A stretch of 64,000 nt of DNA from Clostridiales bacterium (GCA_004556925.1 SFFI01000005.1:1-64000); one strand, 5' to 3'; shown: positions 52,001-60,089, counted from the first letter of the stretch. Translations and numbers: made by a program. The notes: generated from the sequence alone by a model not told the origin.

Positions 52001-54276
52001 ATCTCAAAACGATCATGTCCGTGATCAACGTAGCCGAGCGCTACATTGACTTTAGCCTTGAAATGAAGGTGGACGCCCTCTCTAAACAGGCGAAGATCGA
52101 CAATCTCAAATATAACGAACATAAAACGGCCAAAGAGGTTGAAGATATGAATATTGAGGGCGAGTACAACGCGATGGGTTACCGGGTCGTGAAGAATGCC
52201 TTCCTCTTTGACCTCATCCCCAATGGCCTGCTGCCCTATTACCTAGATAATGAGGGTAATGCCAAGGACACGCTGCAGATGCAGCTTGCCATCTATTACC
52301 AGAACCTGATCAATGAGGGTTCAGTAACTGATGGTAGTTATGTTGGCCCCAATGCCGGCCTGGTTAAAATGGTGGACGGTAAACCCACTATTGATGAAGA
52401 GAGTGCGCTTTATAAGCAGTTTAGTGCGACCAAGCCTGTTTATAAGGATATGAAGAGCCTGCTCGAAGAACTTAAGGAAGAAGGCGAGGGCGAAGGCTCG
52501 AAGTATCAGCTCCTAGTAGATAAGCTGAAAGCTGCTGGTATTGACGTAGAGAAACTCCCCGAAGACCAGCAGGCCATCATCGTATGGCTGCCTGAATTTG
52601 AAGCGCCCCATGGTACAGGCACACAATTTAGGCTCGACATCAAGGGCCTCATGGCCTCTGAAACGGCCCAGCTTGGTAAAAAGAAAAATCTGGGTATCTC
52701 ACAGATCGGACATGACTTTGTACCTTTCACCCTGACCGGTGAGCAGAAGGGCAATATCGACAAATATCTGCGTGTCCGTGACGCTGAAGGTAACGTCATC
52801 ACGGACCAGCTGTCTGACGATAAGGACGGCTGGTTTAAGGGGACAAGTACCCTGAATTTAGGTGATAAGTTTGATTACCGCATTACCTATTCGTATCAGG
52901 GGGTCAGCAACACAACCAGTGCGGGCGGAACCGATGGCAGAGTAGATAAGTTTGGCATTAAGGATTTCCTTCCCGCCTACTATACTGAAGAAACCTTTAA
53001 GAAAATTTTTGAAGATGCGAAGTTGAAAAATTCGGGGATCACTGATGAGGAAAAGTTGAAAGAGCTGATCAATTCTGGCGATTTCAGCCCCCGCCTGATT
53101 GCCCCGATCGAGATTGCCGAGAGCGATCAGTCAGGAAGTTTCAGCATCGTTTACTACGACGCTGACGGAAATCCCATTGAGGGCATTCCCAATCTTGAAG
53201 ACTTTAACGCACTTAGCGAAGAGGACAAAGCGACCTGTCTTGAACTTTTGAAAACGGTACGCTCCTTTGAGATCAAAGTAAAAGAGGGCGAGAAAGTCAG
53301 CACTAAAACAGGCGTTGATGTGCGCCTGCAAATGCAGATGCCGGACACTGATATTGAACTCAATGACGGCCAGTATCAGCTCAGTAACGGTGATGTGATC
53401 GACCTGAAAAAGTACCTTGAGGGTAAAGAAAATATGTCGATCACCAACCGTGCCTTCTATGAAAAGAGTGTTTCAAACCCCGTGACGATCAAGTTGAAGG
53501 ATGAAACCCTCCTTAAACTTATCAAAAAATGGTATGACAAACAGGGCAAGGATGTGACTCCGAATCATGAAAACAAACAGGAGCCTACAGAGCCTGGAAC
53601 AAAGTCAGACCATAAGACATCTTTCCCAGAGGTGACGGTCCAGATCTACCGCCAGTACTGGGATGAGAAGACAGGGACCTACCAGTACGAACGGGATGAA
53701 AATGGCCAGCCTAAGGTCTATATGGAGGTGGCCTTAAACGCTGAAAATGGTTACGAAATGACCATCAAGAATCTGCCCCGCAGAGCGACTGAGACGAAAA
53801 ATGTAGATAATCCTGACGGCTCACCGAGCGTCGAGACCCTGATCTACCAATATCGCTATGTGGTGCAAGAGCTCCCCATACCGGGTTATATCGGTAAGGT
53901 ACTCGGCACAGGCCAGATCCTGGATGAAAAGCTGGATGCTACAGGCCTTGTTCGCATCATCGAAAATAGGCCTGAGGAACCGGAGGAGCCTGAAGAACCC
54001 GAGGAACCAGATGAGCCGGAGGAACCAGAAGAACCTGAAAAGCCGGAAGAGCCGGACAAGCCGAAGCAACCGAAGACGCCCAACGAATCGCCCAAGCAGC
54101 CAGACAAGCAGTTGCCTCAATTCGCTGAGCAGCTGCCCAAAACAGCTGCTGTCGCTCCTGCTATGCTGGTAGATGCAAAAGAGCAGCAAGTGCAGAAGCT
54201 TACGGGGGCTGGGCTCTTACTCAGCAGCTTTCTCCTAGCCCTTGGAGCCTTACTCCGAAGAAGCAAGGAAAGCTAA
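46048..54276 (+). CDS. Giant LPXTG-type wall-anchored surface protein
   Basis: A 2742-residue surface protein. The signal segment (residues ~20-45) is preceded by a basic stretch. Residues ~50-145 are tandem EEPG repeats. A very long acidic, Lys/Asp/Glu-rich body follows without families I can name; it includes YYYDGKRYVPIGYHFDETSQ-like modules. Near the C-terminus (about 2525-2640) is a Cna_B/SpaA-type beta domain (VTVQIYRQYWDEKTGTYQY ... RYVVQELPIPGY), then a second Glu/Pro repeat stalk and the anchor LPKTA, hydrophobic helix and RRSKES tail. The gap of ~20 residues between LPKTA and the helix is longer than usual. AAGAGGA precedes the ATG. Likely an adhesin or scaffold. Confidence 0.88.
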   Translation: MVKRRSADNVSAKSGNLLQRVQLILLIVALLVSMVQPFTGLSVTAEETPSVEESEEEPGEEPGEEPGEEPGEEPGEEPGEEPGEEPGEEPGEEPGEEPGEEPGEEPGEEPGEEPGEEPGEEPGEESGEEPGEESGEEPGEEPETPKKNDPLTVYLYKEGQEQAGTDSTNIEKALEGGEYYLPEGVPLNLLLQLTQQTEEKELKISVSSLNDKNLDDLIGNIHPGLDRNEFTVKVGDQTITLTKNPETGKYEFTGNIYAASELPQKPNMETNIYLGSLKGDYGDGIKLSIEYGDQRYTSDFAITKRKYSESISIGGLGSKTTDEKPPYPVIDGGQTDDTPEDGNRVLEEAARIVEATVNWGKNGGFINDPLRSSDGGGNVSLDSLNITVNLPEGKDAEGNPIYPDYIKDGKFHYCDNGDGTLTLTLTRDQISKNLRKAEDGTYYFSETGYPEDNEGSQADEVPLTQAELSDVVLKNGKDLVYLVKEDDQVKRYSVEEQLVKQLEKSGFYLIGNAIYTKEEGAGEAGAKYTKVAVYQKNEKGKWGFVEVDADGNPTDKDLYYDHKADPNDVEAKENNNDKKTYLTEITEESIFHFTEKYQAKYGSVFNKIGKDDKGKVTETAAKGVREVVGGQTAGADTPDASDDVTRRNIWVTREETTKKEDGTEGKEDVSYYNGTIIDTVQYVILDASQKVVDRVGKTFEIIKNALIDERGERQTVADTVEIKRGEGGNTVRRDDGHEYVTVGEKEYRLVNHAVFRVVEGVKTFLEGFSWFSSKENTDDNKINQDDTKALTAEDSGKRLVVDKNDQVQNFTAKKNGEGKWEFTLKSDGKTVSEGKDKTGPSGQDDISVEDESALIDSNLRKIANKKADGSYEGYAGVKDNYYYDGKRYVPIGYHFDETSQTYAKNEAGTDMPSYEEAQKAIKADSKGRYYYKDLIDIGLIPNKMAELLAEKGHILENVDGKEQYSGSTEEKDYVQKGENPDDIYVKQKDSSGSTYFVNVKNGHDILSDREIKDAIFKTCQDKDGNKKQTYLGQGDIYDYYNNYFKKIKLRFPDFLAGPAFAYDADAALSGTYTDPSNDTTKDAIKNEEVTDGELPEAKDSKRFTLKNVKPEDKAFGKKRPDEFSKDKMNFDLFNLLFRSGEGREGKWRDAYLKKLFTEDPAKLSEEDTKRLQQIKTSYQQRYGAELHWGILDDGSEGLLYTKRNYDGTVETGEAKRSLDWTIYLNSTAKGGYPEADNEQLVFYDFHLDPRLVYDAVTFNLPRLFFDTLSHVLGETFKGDRNFAYLDDVEEVSFGVNPNYQRSRYLQVGGWKLGMDNFLNAFVNALNDYHKQMAGDKVDKLTLQDISGESGLVEGQEDTALQKFIKNLMGQSVKATEDDQGRNKRYVDLTVKDIDFGGKDAEGKQQKQNFNVRIDTVLGRISIGIKDFFLKTPGKNETATIGDKTLTLKDGYSPVQLAYAQQLQALKATINDPEIKTVKELKDKLEDMLGDAPCGESVLASIDNFIKESGEETDAKKFEALRSKLTGNLEEMALPTAHMKADDKGEIPEDYDFLNRGFNALRITLKKSFKLNSEENKQTQVKMDINTVIADQVEVPFTDEYGQDLTNYELYLRDEITTLLKNAATEDSDKLGLTAAQKEKASKIDRTNPALVDSLVQSLSEAQYRKLYSLAHKAMAKKIADKEITIETLVNEDGDKRTDYNRAKMGKDLAYDALQGYYDAKDKDGNAIKSGLREAFAQYKTLINGYYIEENADGNLTGVAIDGDKYDIQTPALVNQKINLIAYYLQQQGYNGAYFGNEAAYRLQMEKAGATIFESGDAWKKTRCHDAILACACIVSEGGDADSGKTDEEDKDSEMNVAKDQVTINYESSGSPDSEHPKFDKNSPRENDLIRVQEESWQNPDEKTVQAFEENLKTNYSDTDLGRLYRSMTKGLDLLISRNKAASEDGETEAGAYLSEEQIEMLRGITSAADLRAKASDPEGAFSEDDLKTIMSVINVAERYIDFSLEMKVDALSKQAKIDNLKYNEHKTAKEVEDMNIEGEYNAMGYRVVKNAFLFDLIPNGLLPYYLDNEGNAKDTLQMQLAIYYQNLINEGSVTDGSYVGPNAGLVKMVDGKPTIDEESALYKQFSATKPVYKDMKSLLEELKEEGEGEGSKYQLLVDKLKAAGIDVEKLPEDQQAIIVWLPEFEAPHGTGTQFRLDIKGLMASETAQLGKKKNLGISQIGHDFVPFTLTGEQKGNIDKYLRVRDAEGNVITDQLSDDKDGWFKGTSTLNLGDKFDYRITYSYQGVSNTTSAGGTDGRVDKFGIKDFLPAYYTEETFKKIFEDAKLKNSGITDEEKLKELINSGDFSPRLIAPIEIAESDQSGSFSIVYYDADGNPIEGIPNLEDFNALSEEDKATCLELLKTVRSFEIKVKEGEKVSTKTGVDVRLQMQMPDTDIELNDGQYQLSNGDVIDLKKYLEGKENMSITNRAFYEKSVSNPVTIKLKDETLLKLIKKWYDKQGKDVTPNHENKQEPTEPGTKSDHKTSFPEVTVQIYRQYWDEKTGTYQYERDENGQPKVYMEVALNAENGYEMTIKNLPRRATETKNVDNPDGSPSVETLIYQYRYVVQELPIPGYIGKVLGTGQILDEKLDATGLVRIIENRPEEPEEPEEPEEPDEPEEPEEPEKPEEPDKPKQPKTPNESPKQPDKQLPQFAEQLPKTAAVAPAMLVDAKEQQVQKLTGAGLLLSSFLLALGALLRRSKES
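46207..46476 (+). repeat. 12-bp tandem repeats encoding EEPG
   Basis: About 21 units of GAAGAACC(T/C)GG(A/T), with late variants encoding EESG, make a negatively charged stalk next to the signal peptide. Synonymous patterns (CCTGGA, CCCGGA, CCTGGT) recur in blocks, a sign of slippage and block duplication. Confidence 0.9.
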
Positions 54277-54295
54277 AAAGACTTTTAAAAAGACC

Positions 54296-54335
54296 TTGAA
54301 AGGGGAGACCTGCATATGCAGGTCTCCCCTTTCAA
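54296..54335. terminator. Perfect 40-bp palindrome after the surface protein gene
   Basis: TTGAAAGGGGAGACCTGCAT and its exact complement follow directly on each other (20-bp arms, no loop bases), 20 bp after the stop codon. No T-run follows, but the stem is exceptionally stable and likely terminates or protects the giant mRNA. Confidence 0.75.
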
Positions 54336-54354
54336 ATTCCTATACTCCCATACA

Positions 54355-54390
54355 AAAAGGCATCTTATTTTGATAAATAAGATGCCTTTT
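54355..54390 (-). terminator. Terminator of tRNA-Ser
   Basis: A perfect 16-bp stem, AAAAGGCATCTTATTT / AAATAAGATGCCTTTT, with a 4-base loop. It is followed on the minus strand by TTTTTG and lies 8 bp beyond the tRNA 3' end. On the plus strand it can serve as a second stop for the surface protein transcript. Confidence 0.85.
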
Positions 54391-54397
54391 CTGAACT

Positions 54398-54487
54398 TGG
54401 CGGAGAAGGGGGGATTTGAACCCCCGCCAGGGTTGCCCCTGCTAACGGTTTAGCAAACCGTCCCCTTCACCACTTGGGTACTTCTCC
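54398..54487 (-). tRNA. tRNA-Ser (anticodon GCU)
   Basis: On the minus strand the acceptor stem GGAGAAG pairs with CTTCTCC, the anticodon loop is TTTGCTAAA (GCT), a long variable arm follows as in class II tRNAs, the T-loop reads GGTTCAAATCC, and CCA is encoded. Length and arms fit tRNA-Ser reading AGC/AGU. Confidence 0.95.
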
Positions 54488-54677
54488 AAGTATGAAGCTT
54501 TTAACAGCCAGCCCAAGAAGGAGCTTAGTTCAAAGCTGTTCTGGCAGTATAGCAAAAGGGGGCAAAAAAAACAAGCAGATAAGTGCTGGCCATGGCCGTG
54601 CGAATTTTCCCTTCACTCATCCAAGTTGCTCGTTTTCCTTACAAGTTGGAAATATCTCAGCCCTTCTGTAGCTTGGA

Positions 54678-55589
54678 CTAGGCCTTGCTGCTGGCTTTGA
54701 TGTAGTCGATAAATTTCTGGGCCAAACCGGTGTTGTCGGAGTTCTTGCGGCTGACCAGGTAGTAAGATCTCGCGACTGCGCCAGGGTCTTTTTCCAGGGG
54801 GAATTGCAAGACTACGCCGTCTTTCACATAGGGGTCAACCAGGAGCCGGGAGATCAAGGCCAGGCCTAGACCTCGGCTCACCATCTTGATAATGCCGTCG
54901 GAGCTCTCAAACCGGCCCACAATATTGAGCTTGTTTTTCTCCAGGCCAATCTTGCTGAAGTAATCATCAATGACCCTTTGGGTGCCCGATCCTGCTTCAC
55001 GGAAGAGGAGGGGATGGCTTAGGAACTCCTTACCCAAAGCGCCTTCTTTTTGTTTGGTCAAGTAGGGCTCGCGGGCTGGGGCAATGAGCACAATATCGTC
55101 TTGGGCGATCTCCTCATACTGTAAGGACTGGTGCTTGACAAAAGAACCGACCAAACCAACCTGGACATCGCCCTCCATGAGGGCCCGGTGAATAGAGGAG
55201 GAATCGCCTTCTTTAACAGAAAATCTGGCTTCGGGATGGAGATAGGAAAAGCCGGGGATATATTGGGGGAGGAGACAGGCAGCGGGTACCGTTGAGGCGC
55301 CAATGCATAGTTCGTTGCTCTTATCGATGAGGATTTCATCCTCTAAGCTACGGCAGCGGTCTAAAATTTCACAAGCAGACCTGTATATGCGGCGGCCCAC
55401 CTCAGTAACTTGAAGTTTACGCTTAGAATTACGTAAAAATAAGAGGACCCCCAGTTCGGATTCCAGGGTGCGGATGTGGGCGGAAACTGTAGATTGGGCC
55501 ATATAAAGACGATTAGCGGCTTTGGTGAAAGAGCCAGTTTCCACGATTGCGACAAAGACTTCCAACTGCTTTAAGGAAAAATTAAGCAT
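54678..55589 (-). CDS. LysR-family transcriptional regulator
   Basis: A 303-residue regulator. Residues 1-65 are the LysR helix-turn-helix (LKQLEVFVAIVETGSFTKAANRLYMAQSTVSAHIRTLE). The C-terminal part is a periplasmic-binding-protein-like effector domain (PLLFREAGSGTQRVIDDYF, GLGLALISRLLV). The overall pattern is near the CysB/selenium-metabolism-like LysR group. Targets are not evident; no metabolic operon is divergent from it. Confidence 0.9.
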   Translation of the reverse strand: MLNFSLKQLEVFVAIVETGSFTKAANRLYMAQSTVSAHIRTLESELGVLLFLRNSKRKLQVTEVGRRIYRSACEILDRCRSLEDEILIDKSNELCIGASTVPAACLLPQYIPGFSYLHPEARFSVKEGDSSSIHRALMEGDVQVGLVGSFVKHQSLQYEEIAQDDIVLIAPAREPYLTKQKEGALGKEFLSHPLLFREAGSGTQRVIDDYFSKIGLEKNKLNIVGRFESSDGIIKMVSRGLGLALISRLLVDPYVKDGVVLQFPLEKDPGAVARSYYLVSRKNSDNTGLAQKFIDYIKASSKA

Positions 55590-55903
55590 TGTATACCTCC
55601 CTTATTCAGTCTGGTAGTTTGAGTTTACAATATAAGCTATACCATTGAAAATCTCAATCCATAGAATTGATGAAAAAGCTAAATTTTAAGGGTTTTAGCG
55701 TTTGCAAGTGTGAAGAATTTATCTATTTTAGCTATAAATAAGTCTAGCCTGATCTTGCATATTTAAATAAAAGCTAATCAAAGCTAAGCTAAACCAAGCT
55801 AAGCCAATCTAGGCCAAGCTAAGCCAATCTAGGCCAATCTAAGTCAATCCAAGCCAATTCAATCCAAACCAGGCTAAGCCAATCAAACCTATCCAAGTTG
55901 TGG
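55590..55903. other. Intergenic region with promoter area and minisatellite
   Basis: The part next to the LysR gene is A+T-rich and should hold its promoter. The rest is the 10-bp array at 55771-55890. No gene is seen. Confidence 0.7.
55771..55890. repeat. 10-bp minisatellite, about 12 units
   Basis: Units of AAGCCAATCT and variants (AGGCCAATCT, AAGTCAATCC, AAGCTAAGCT) follow in strict 10-bp register for 120 bp, about one helical turn per unit. The strand is strongly skewed: C and A on the plus strand, very few G. Confidence 0.85.
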
Positions 55904-56143
55904 CTATAAATCTCTCAAGCAAAGGTCTGTGATACTAGGGCCCTTGGCTTCCAGGCGCAAAATTCTAGGGTCAGCCTGATAGGTCTGCCAAATGAAGTCG
56001 CGTAGGACGGTACCGGAATGATGGCCGTGAACCAGGCGTAGGGTGTAAAGACCCCAAGACCTACGGAGCGCGGCTTCTATAGCTACGCTCGCTTGATAGG
56101 TATTCATATGATGAAGGTCCAGGACCTTAACCGCTGCAGGCAT
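55904..56143 (-). CDS. Smr domain protein
   Basis: A 79-residue stand-alone Smr-like domain: KVLDLHHMNTYQASVAIEAAL (LDxH motif) and RLVHGHHSGTVLRDFIW (variant of the usual HGxGxG). Smr domains are nucleases, known in MutS2 and ribosome-rescue factors. The HGHHSG variant differs from the standard loop, so activity is uncertain. No ribosome site is obvious. It lies divergently from the MATE gene. Confidence 0.72.
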   Translation of the reverse strand: MPAAVKVLDLHHMNTYQASVAIEAALRRSWGLYTLRLVHGHHSGTVLRDFIWQTYQADPRILRLEAKGPSITDLCLRDL

Positions 56144-56185
56144 TTTGTGTATACCTCTCTACCGGGCTTTTTGCTACAATTAATA

Positions 56186-56209
56186 AGTTGACACTGGTCA
56201 GTTTCAACT
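56186..56209. promoter_or_regulatory. Inverted repeat upstream of MATE gene
   Basis: AGTTGA and TCAACT (6-bp arms, 12-bp spacer) overlap a TTGACA-like -35 box. A second hairpin, GCCTGC-AGACCA-GCAGGC, lies further downstream at about 56229-56246. The first could be the operator of a drug-responsive repressor; no regulator gene is adjacent. Confidence 0.4.
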
Positions 56210-56305
56210 AGCTTAACATGTTAGTTTGCCTGCAGACCAGCAGGCTGACTGCTTGCTTTCAGGTTTAGAAATTAGCCGTTTACAGGGCGCAAAGGGGGTA
56301 GTGTT

Positions 56306-57745
56306 ATGGCACAAACAAAATTAGTAGATATGACGACGGGTTCTCCCTATAAGCGTATCATCCAATTTGCTATCCCCATGCTCTTGGGCAACCTTTTTCA
56401 AGTGCTCTACAACACGGTGGACTCCATCATTGTCGGGAATATTTTGGGCACACAGGCCCTGGCCGCGGTCGGCGCAGGCAACCCCTTTATTTTTGGTCTG
56501 ATCTCTTTCTTTGTGGGTTTGGGCCTTGCTGCCACCGTTATGGTTTCCCAGGCGGTGGGCGCCAAGGACTATAATAAGGTCCACTTAATTTCTAATACTA
56601 TTTATAAATTATGTATCTACTTGGTGATCCCCTTCACCATTATCGGTTTCTTTGGCTCGCAGCCTGTCCTGACCCTCTTAAATGTGCCCGATGATGGGAC
56701 CCTCACCCTGGCTACGGAATACCTCCAGGTCATTTTTCTGGGCTTGATCTTCACCTTGGGTTATAACCTGAACGCGGGCTTGTTACAGGGCCTGGGGGAT
56801 AGTGTGACCTCTCTTAAACTCCTGGCCAGCTCGGCTATGCTGAATATTGTGCTGGACCTGGTCTTTGTTGGTCCCCTGGCCATGGGGGTGCGGGGCGCTG
56901 CCTTGGCCACCATTTTGGCCCAGGGCTTTTCGTGGATCATGGGTTTGGTGCACATTAATCGGAAAATTGAATACGTAAAAATCAACCTCTTAAAGCTAGA
57001 TTTTGAACGGAGTTTGGTCAAAGAATCCCTGACCATTGGCATTCCCTCGGCCCTGCAAAATGTCATTTTTTCCATTGGCGCCATGACCATGTACTCTCTG
57101 ATTAACAGCTATGGTTACGTGTTTACCGCGGGCTTTAACGGGGCAAACAAGATTGATACCCTGGTCTTCCTACCTGTGCAGTCTCTGGCCAATGCGACCA
57201 CTACCTATGTGGGACAAAATGTTGGTGCGAAAAATATGACCCGGGTCCAGCATGGTCTGAGAGCCGCCTTGGTTTTAAACGTGAGTATTGCCCTTATCAC
57301 CTCTGGTATTACCTATCCCTTATCGCGATTCCTTTTGAGCTTGTTTGGCAACGATCCTGGCATGATTGAAACTGGCATTTACTACCTGCACGCCGTCTTG
57401 CCTTTCTACTTCTTGCTGGCCATCCTCTTTACGCTCAACTCAGCTTTGCGGGGCGTGGGCAAGGCCACGATGCCGATGATTTCTTCTATGGTTTCGCTCT
57501 GGCTAGCCCGGATCCCTACGGCTTACTACATCGCCAACCACTTTGGCAAAGAATATATCTACTACGCCTATGCTATAGGTTGGTTGATTGGCTGTATCCT
57601 CTCGGCGAGCTTCTTTTACTTTGGCAGCTGGCGTAAGAAATTCGCCTGGGAGATGAGCCAGCCGGAGGGAGAAAAGGGAGAGGCTCCCCCAGTGGAGCTG
57701 CCGATAGAGAAAGCAGACCCTGAGGGGCACAAAGACAAAGAATAA
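56306..57745 (+). CDS. MATE-family efflux transporter
   Basis: A 479-residue antiporter with about 12 helices in two halves. Family blocks: IIQFAIPMLLGNLFQVLYNTVDSIIVGN at the start, AVGAGNPF, the repeated GDSVTSLKLL/NLAGAL-type half, and PVQSLANATTTYVGQNVGA in the second half. It should export drugs or metabolites in exchange for Na+ or H+. A hydrophilic Glu/Lys/Pro-rich tail is present. The V-ATPase operon starts 52 bp downstream; a sodium-driven exporter next to a sodium pump would make sense, but a link is inferred only. Confidence 0.92.
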   Translation: MAQTKLVDMTTGSPYKRIIQFAIPMLLGNLFQVLYNTVDSIIVGNILGTQALAAVGAGNPFIFGLISFFVGLGLAATVMVSQAVGAKDYNKVHLISNTIYKLCIYLVIPFTIIGFFGSQPVLTLLNVPDDGTLTLATEYLQVIFLGLIFTLGYNLNAGLLQGLGDSVTSLKLLASSAMLNIVLDLVFVGPLAMGVRGAALATILAQGFSWIMGLVHINRKIEYVKINLLKLDFERSLVKESLTIGIPSALQNVIFSIGAMTMYSLINSYGYVFTAGFNGANKIDTLVFLPVQSLANATTTYVGQNVGAKNMTRVQHGLRAALVLNVSIALITSGITYPLSRFLLSLFGNDPGMIETGIYYLHAVLPFYFLLAILFTLNSALRGVGKATMPMISSMVSLWLARIPTAYYIANHFGKEYIYYAYAIGWLIGCILSASFFYFGSWRKKFAWEMSQPEGEKGEAPPVELPIEKADPEGHKDKE

Positions 57746-57796
57746 GTGACCGTGTTACAATTTGAGGAATGAAGCGTCAGACCCATAGGAGGCTAT

Positions 57797-58120
57797 ATGG
57801 CTAAAGAAGCAATCCAAGCAATTTTTGCTGCAGAGAAAGCAGCTGCGGACCTCATTGCAGAGGCCAAACTTCAGGCGGAAGAACATTCTCGTACACTCGC
57901 CAGTCAAGCCCAAGACTTATCAGACCAACTTTGGGCTGAAGCTGAGGAAAAAATAGAAGCCATGCATGAGAAAGCCCAGGCAGAGGCCCAGGCTAAGGCC
58001 CAGCCCCTTTTGGATGCGGCTCAAAAAGAAGCCCAGCGCTATCAAAATTTACCGCCGGAACGCATGCGTGAGGCCGTAGACTTTGTGGTCAAAGAGGTGT
58101 TGACTTATGGCGATCGTTAA
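57797..58120 (+). CDS. ntpF: V-type ATPase peripheral stalk subunit (NtpF-like)
   Basis: A 107-residue, mostly helical, Ala/Glu/Lys-rich coiled-coil protein with the heptad character of the peripheral stalk subunit G/H. It begins the ntp operon and overlaps ntpI by 14 bp. AGGAGG precedes the ATG. Position and composition support the call more than sequence identity. Confidence 0.82.
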   Translation: MAKEAIQAIFAAEKAAADLIAEAKLQAEEHSRTLASQAQDLSDQLWAEAEEKIEAMHEKAQAEAQAKAQPLLDAAQKEAQRYQNLPPERMREAVDFVVKEVLTYGDR

Positions 58121-60080
58121 GATGGCCCGAGGCCATCTCACGGCCTTTGATTCGGAAAAGCATCAATTGCTACAAGCCTTGCAGGCTATGGGTGATATTC
58201 ACTTTGCAGACTTGGCGGATGACTTCCAGGCAGAAGCCTACGAAAACCTCCTGCGTGGCGACCAGGCAGGGGCAAAGCTGGCCTCCCTGGAAGAAGAACT
58301 AGCGGCCCTCAACCATGCCATTGAGGGGCTAGAAGCCATGAAGCCCACGCCGGGCCTTTTGGCTTCCCTGAATTCCGCCTTGCCGGAAATGACTTATGCT
58401 GAAGCCAAGAGCCAGGCCAGTCACTTGAATATGCGGGCCAAGGCTCTGGAAATTCGCTACAAGTTGCGCAATCTTTCCCATAACAAAGAGCTTATTAGCC
58501 AGACCAGGGCAGAACGCAGTAACCTGCAAGCCTACAAAAAGCTGGATGTCACTCTAGCTGACCTGGACAAGCTTAAATCCACCAGCTATGCCCTGGGGAC
58601 TATTCCCAGAAAATCAGAAGACTTTTTCCGTCGCAGACTCGCAGATACCCAAGAAAGTTATTTTGAGGTCTTGAGTTCAGACGAGAAAAACCTCTATTTT
58701 CTTTTGCTCTATACGGATGCGGAGAAAAGCTATGTGGAGGAAACCTTACGCGAGTTTGCCTTCGCGGCGAAAAAACTGCCTTACAACCAGACGGCAGAGG
58801 ACTTGATTGCGGAAACCAGCCGGCGGATCAAAAAATTGGAAGAAGAAAGTGAAGATATTCGTCAGGAGCTGGAGAACTTATCCGAACGAAATCTGGATAA
58901 ACTCAAGTTGCGTGCCGAGTGGCTCCGTAATGAGATTTTACAAGAACAAGCCCGGGACAACTTTATTGCCAGTCCCCATATCTTTATCCTTGAGCTTTAC
59001 CTGCCCTTGGACCGTAAAGAGGAGCTGGAGAAAACCCTGGCGGTAACCCTAAAGAAGGACTATCTGCTAGAGATCGAAAGTGTGGAACGGCAAGACGACA
59101 AGGTGGCGGAAGTCCCCGTGATGCTCCGCAATAATGCCTTAGTAGAGCCCTTTGAGGACGTGGTTGAAACCTTCGCCATCCCTCGCTATGACGAAATAGA
59201 CCCCACGCCCGTCGTCATGCCCTGGTATGCCGCTTGCTTTTCTATGATGCTGGGTGATTTTGGCTATGCCTTGCTCATCTTTGTCTTGACCTTTGTGGCC
59301 CTGAAAACCTTTAAGCTTAAGCCGTCCATGAAGCGGACCATCCGCTTTTTCAACATCCTCTCTATCCCCTCTATGTTGGTCGGCCTGATCTATGGCTCCT
59401 TTTTTGCTCTAGATATCCCCCCTGTTATCCCCCTTATTGGGGCTTTGAGCCCCACGCGGGATACCAACCAAATGCTGGTTTTCTCTTTTGTCTTTGGCCT
59501 GGCCATGCTCTTCTTTGGCCTAGGCGTGAATGGCTACATGAAGATTCGGGATAAAGACCCCCTTGGGCTTTTAGCGGATGTCATCTCTTGGTACCTGATG
59601 ATTGTGGGCATCGCCCTCTTGCTGTTCGGGTCCAAGATAGGCCTGAGCGACAGCTACAAGCCGATCTATAAGGGGATGATTATTGCGGGTGTCCTCCTGG
59701 TCTTGCTCTTTTCCGCTCGGGAGGAGAAGTCTTGGGGCGGACGCCTGGGCTGGGGTGCCTACAATGTGTACGGCGTTTCTTCCTGGATTGGCGATGTTGT
59801 TTCTTTCGCCCGTTTGACAGCCCTGGCTATGTCGGGTGGCTTTATCGGCTATGCGGTTAACCTCATTGCTAGCATGCTGATGGGATCAGTACCGGGCTTT
59901 GTCCTCTCCTTAGTGGTTCTCATAGTCTTCCACCTCTTTAACATTTTCTTGTCTGGACTTTCTGCCTATGTCCATACCCTGCGTCTGATTTACGTAGAGT
60001 TCTTTGGCAAGTTTTATGAGGGGGGCGGCATTCCCTTTAAGCGCTTTAGGGCAGACAGCGAATATGTCGAAATCAAATAA
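58107..60080 (+). CDS. ntpI: V-type ATP synthase subunit I
   Basis: A 657-residue membrane subunit forming the half-channels beside the rotor. Residues 1 to ~360 are a cytoplasmic helical arm. From ~375 on come about seven to eight helices with MLGDFGYALLIFVLTF, ISWYLMIVGIALLLFG, GDVVSFARLTALAMSGGFI (essential arginine in SFARL) and VHTLRLIYVEFFGKFY. AGAGG lies within ntpF upstream of the ATG. Confidence 0.93.
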   Translation: MAIVKMARGHLTAFDSEKHQLLQALQAMGDIHFADLADDFQAEAYENLLRGDQAGAKLASLEEELAALNHAIEGLEAMKPTPGLLASLNSALPEMTYAEAKSQASHLNMRAKALEIRYKLRNLSHNKELISQTRAERSNLQAYKKLDVTLADLDKLKSTSYALGTIPRKSEDFFRRRLADTQESYFEVLSSDEKNLYFLLLYTDAEKSYVEETLREFAFAAKKLPYNQTAEDLIAETSRRIKKLEEESEDIRQELENLSERNLDKLKLRAEWLRNEILQEQARDNFIASPHIFILELYLPLDRKEELEKTLAVTLKKDYLLEIESVERQDDKVAEVPVMLRNNALVEPFEDVVETFAIPRYDEIDPTPVVMPWYAACFSMMLGDFGYALLIFVLTFVALKTFKLKPSMKRTIRFFNILSIPSMLVGLIYGSFFALDIPPVIPLIGALSPTRDTNQMLVFSFVFGLAMLFFGLGVNGYMKIRDKDPLGLLADVISWYLMIVGIALLLFGSKIGLSDSYKPIYKGMIIAGVLLVLLFSAREEKSWGGRLGWGAYNVYGVSSWIGDVVSFARLTALAMSGGFIGYAVNLIASMLMGSVPGFVLSLVVLIVFHLFNIFLSGLSAYVHTLRLIYVEFFGKFYEGGGIPFKRFRADSEYVEIK

Positions 60081-60089
60081 TAAACCCGA

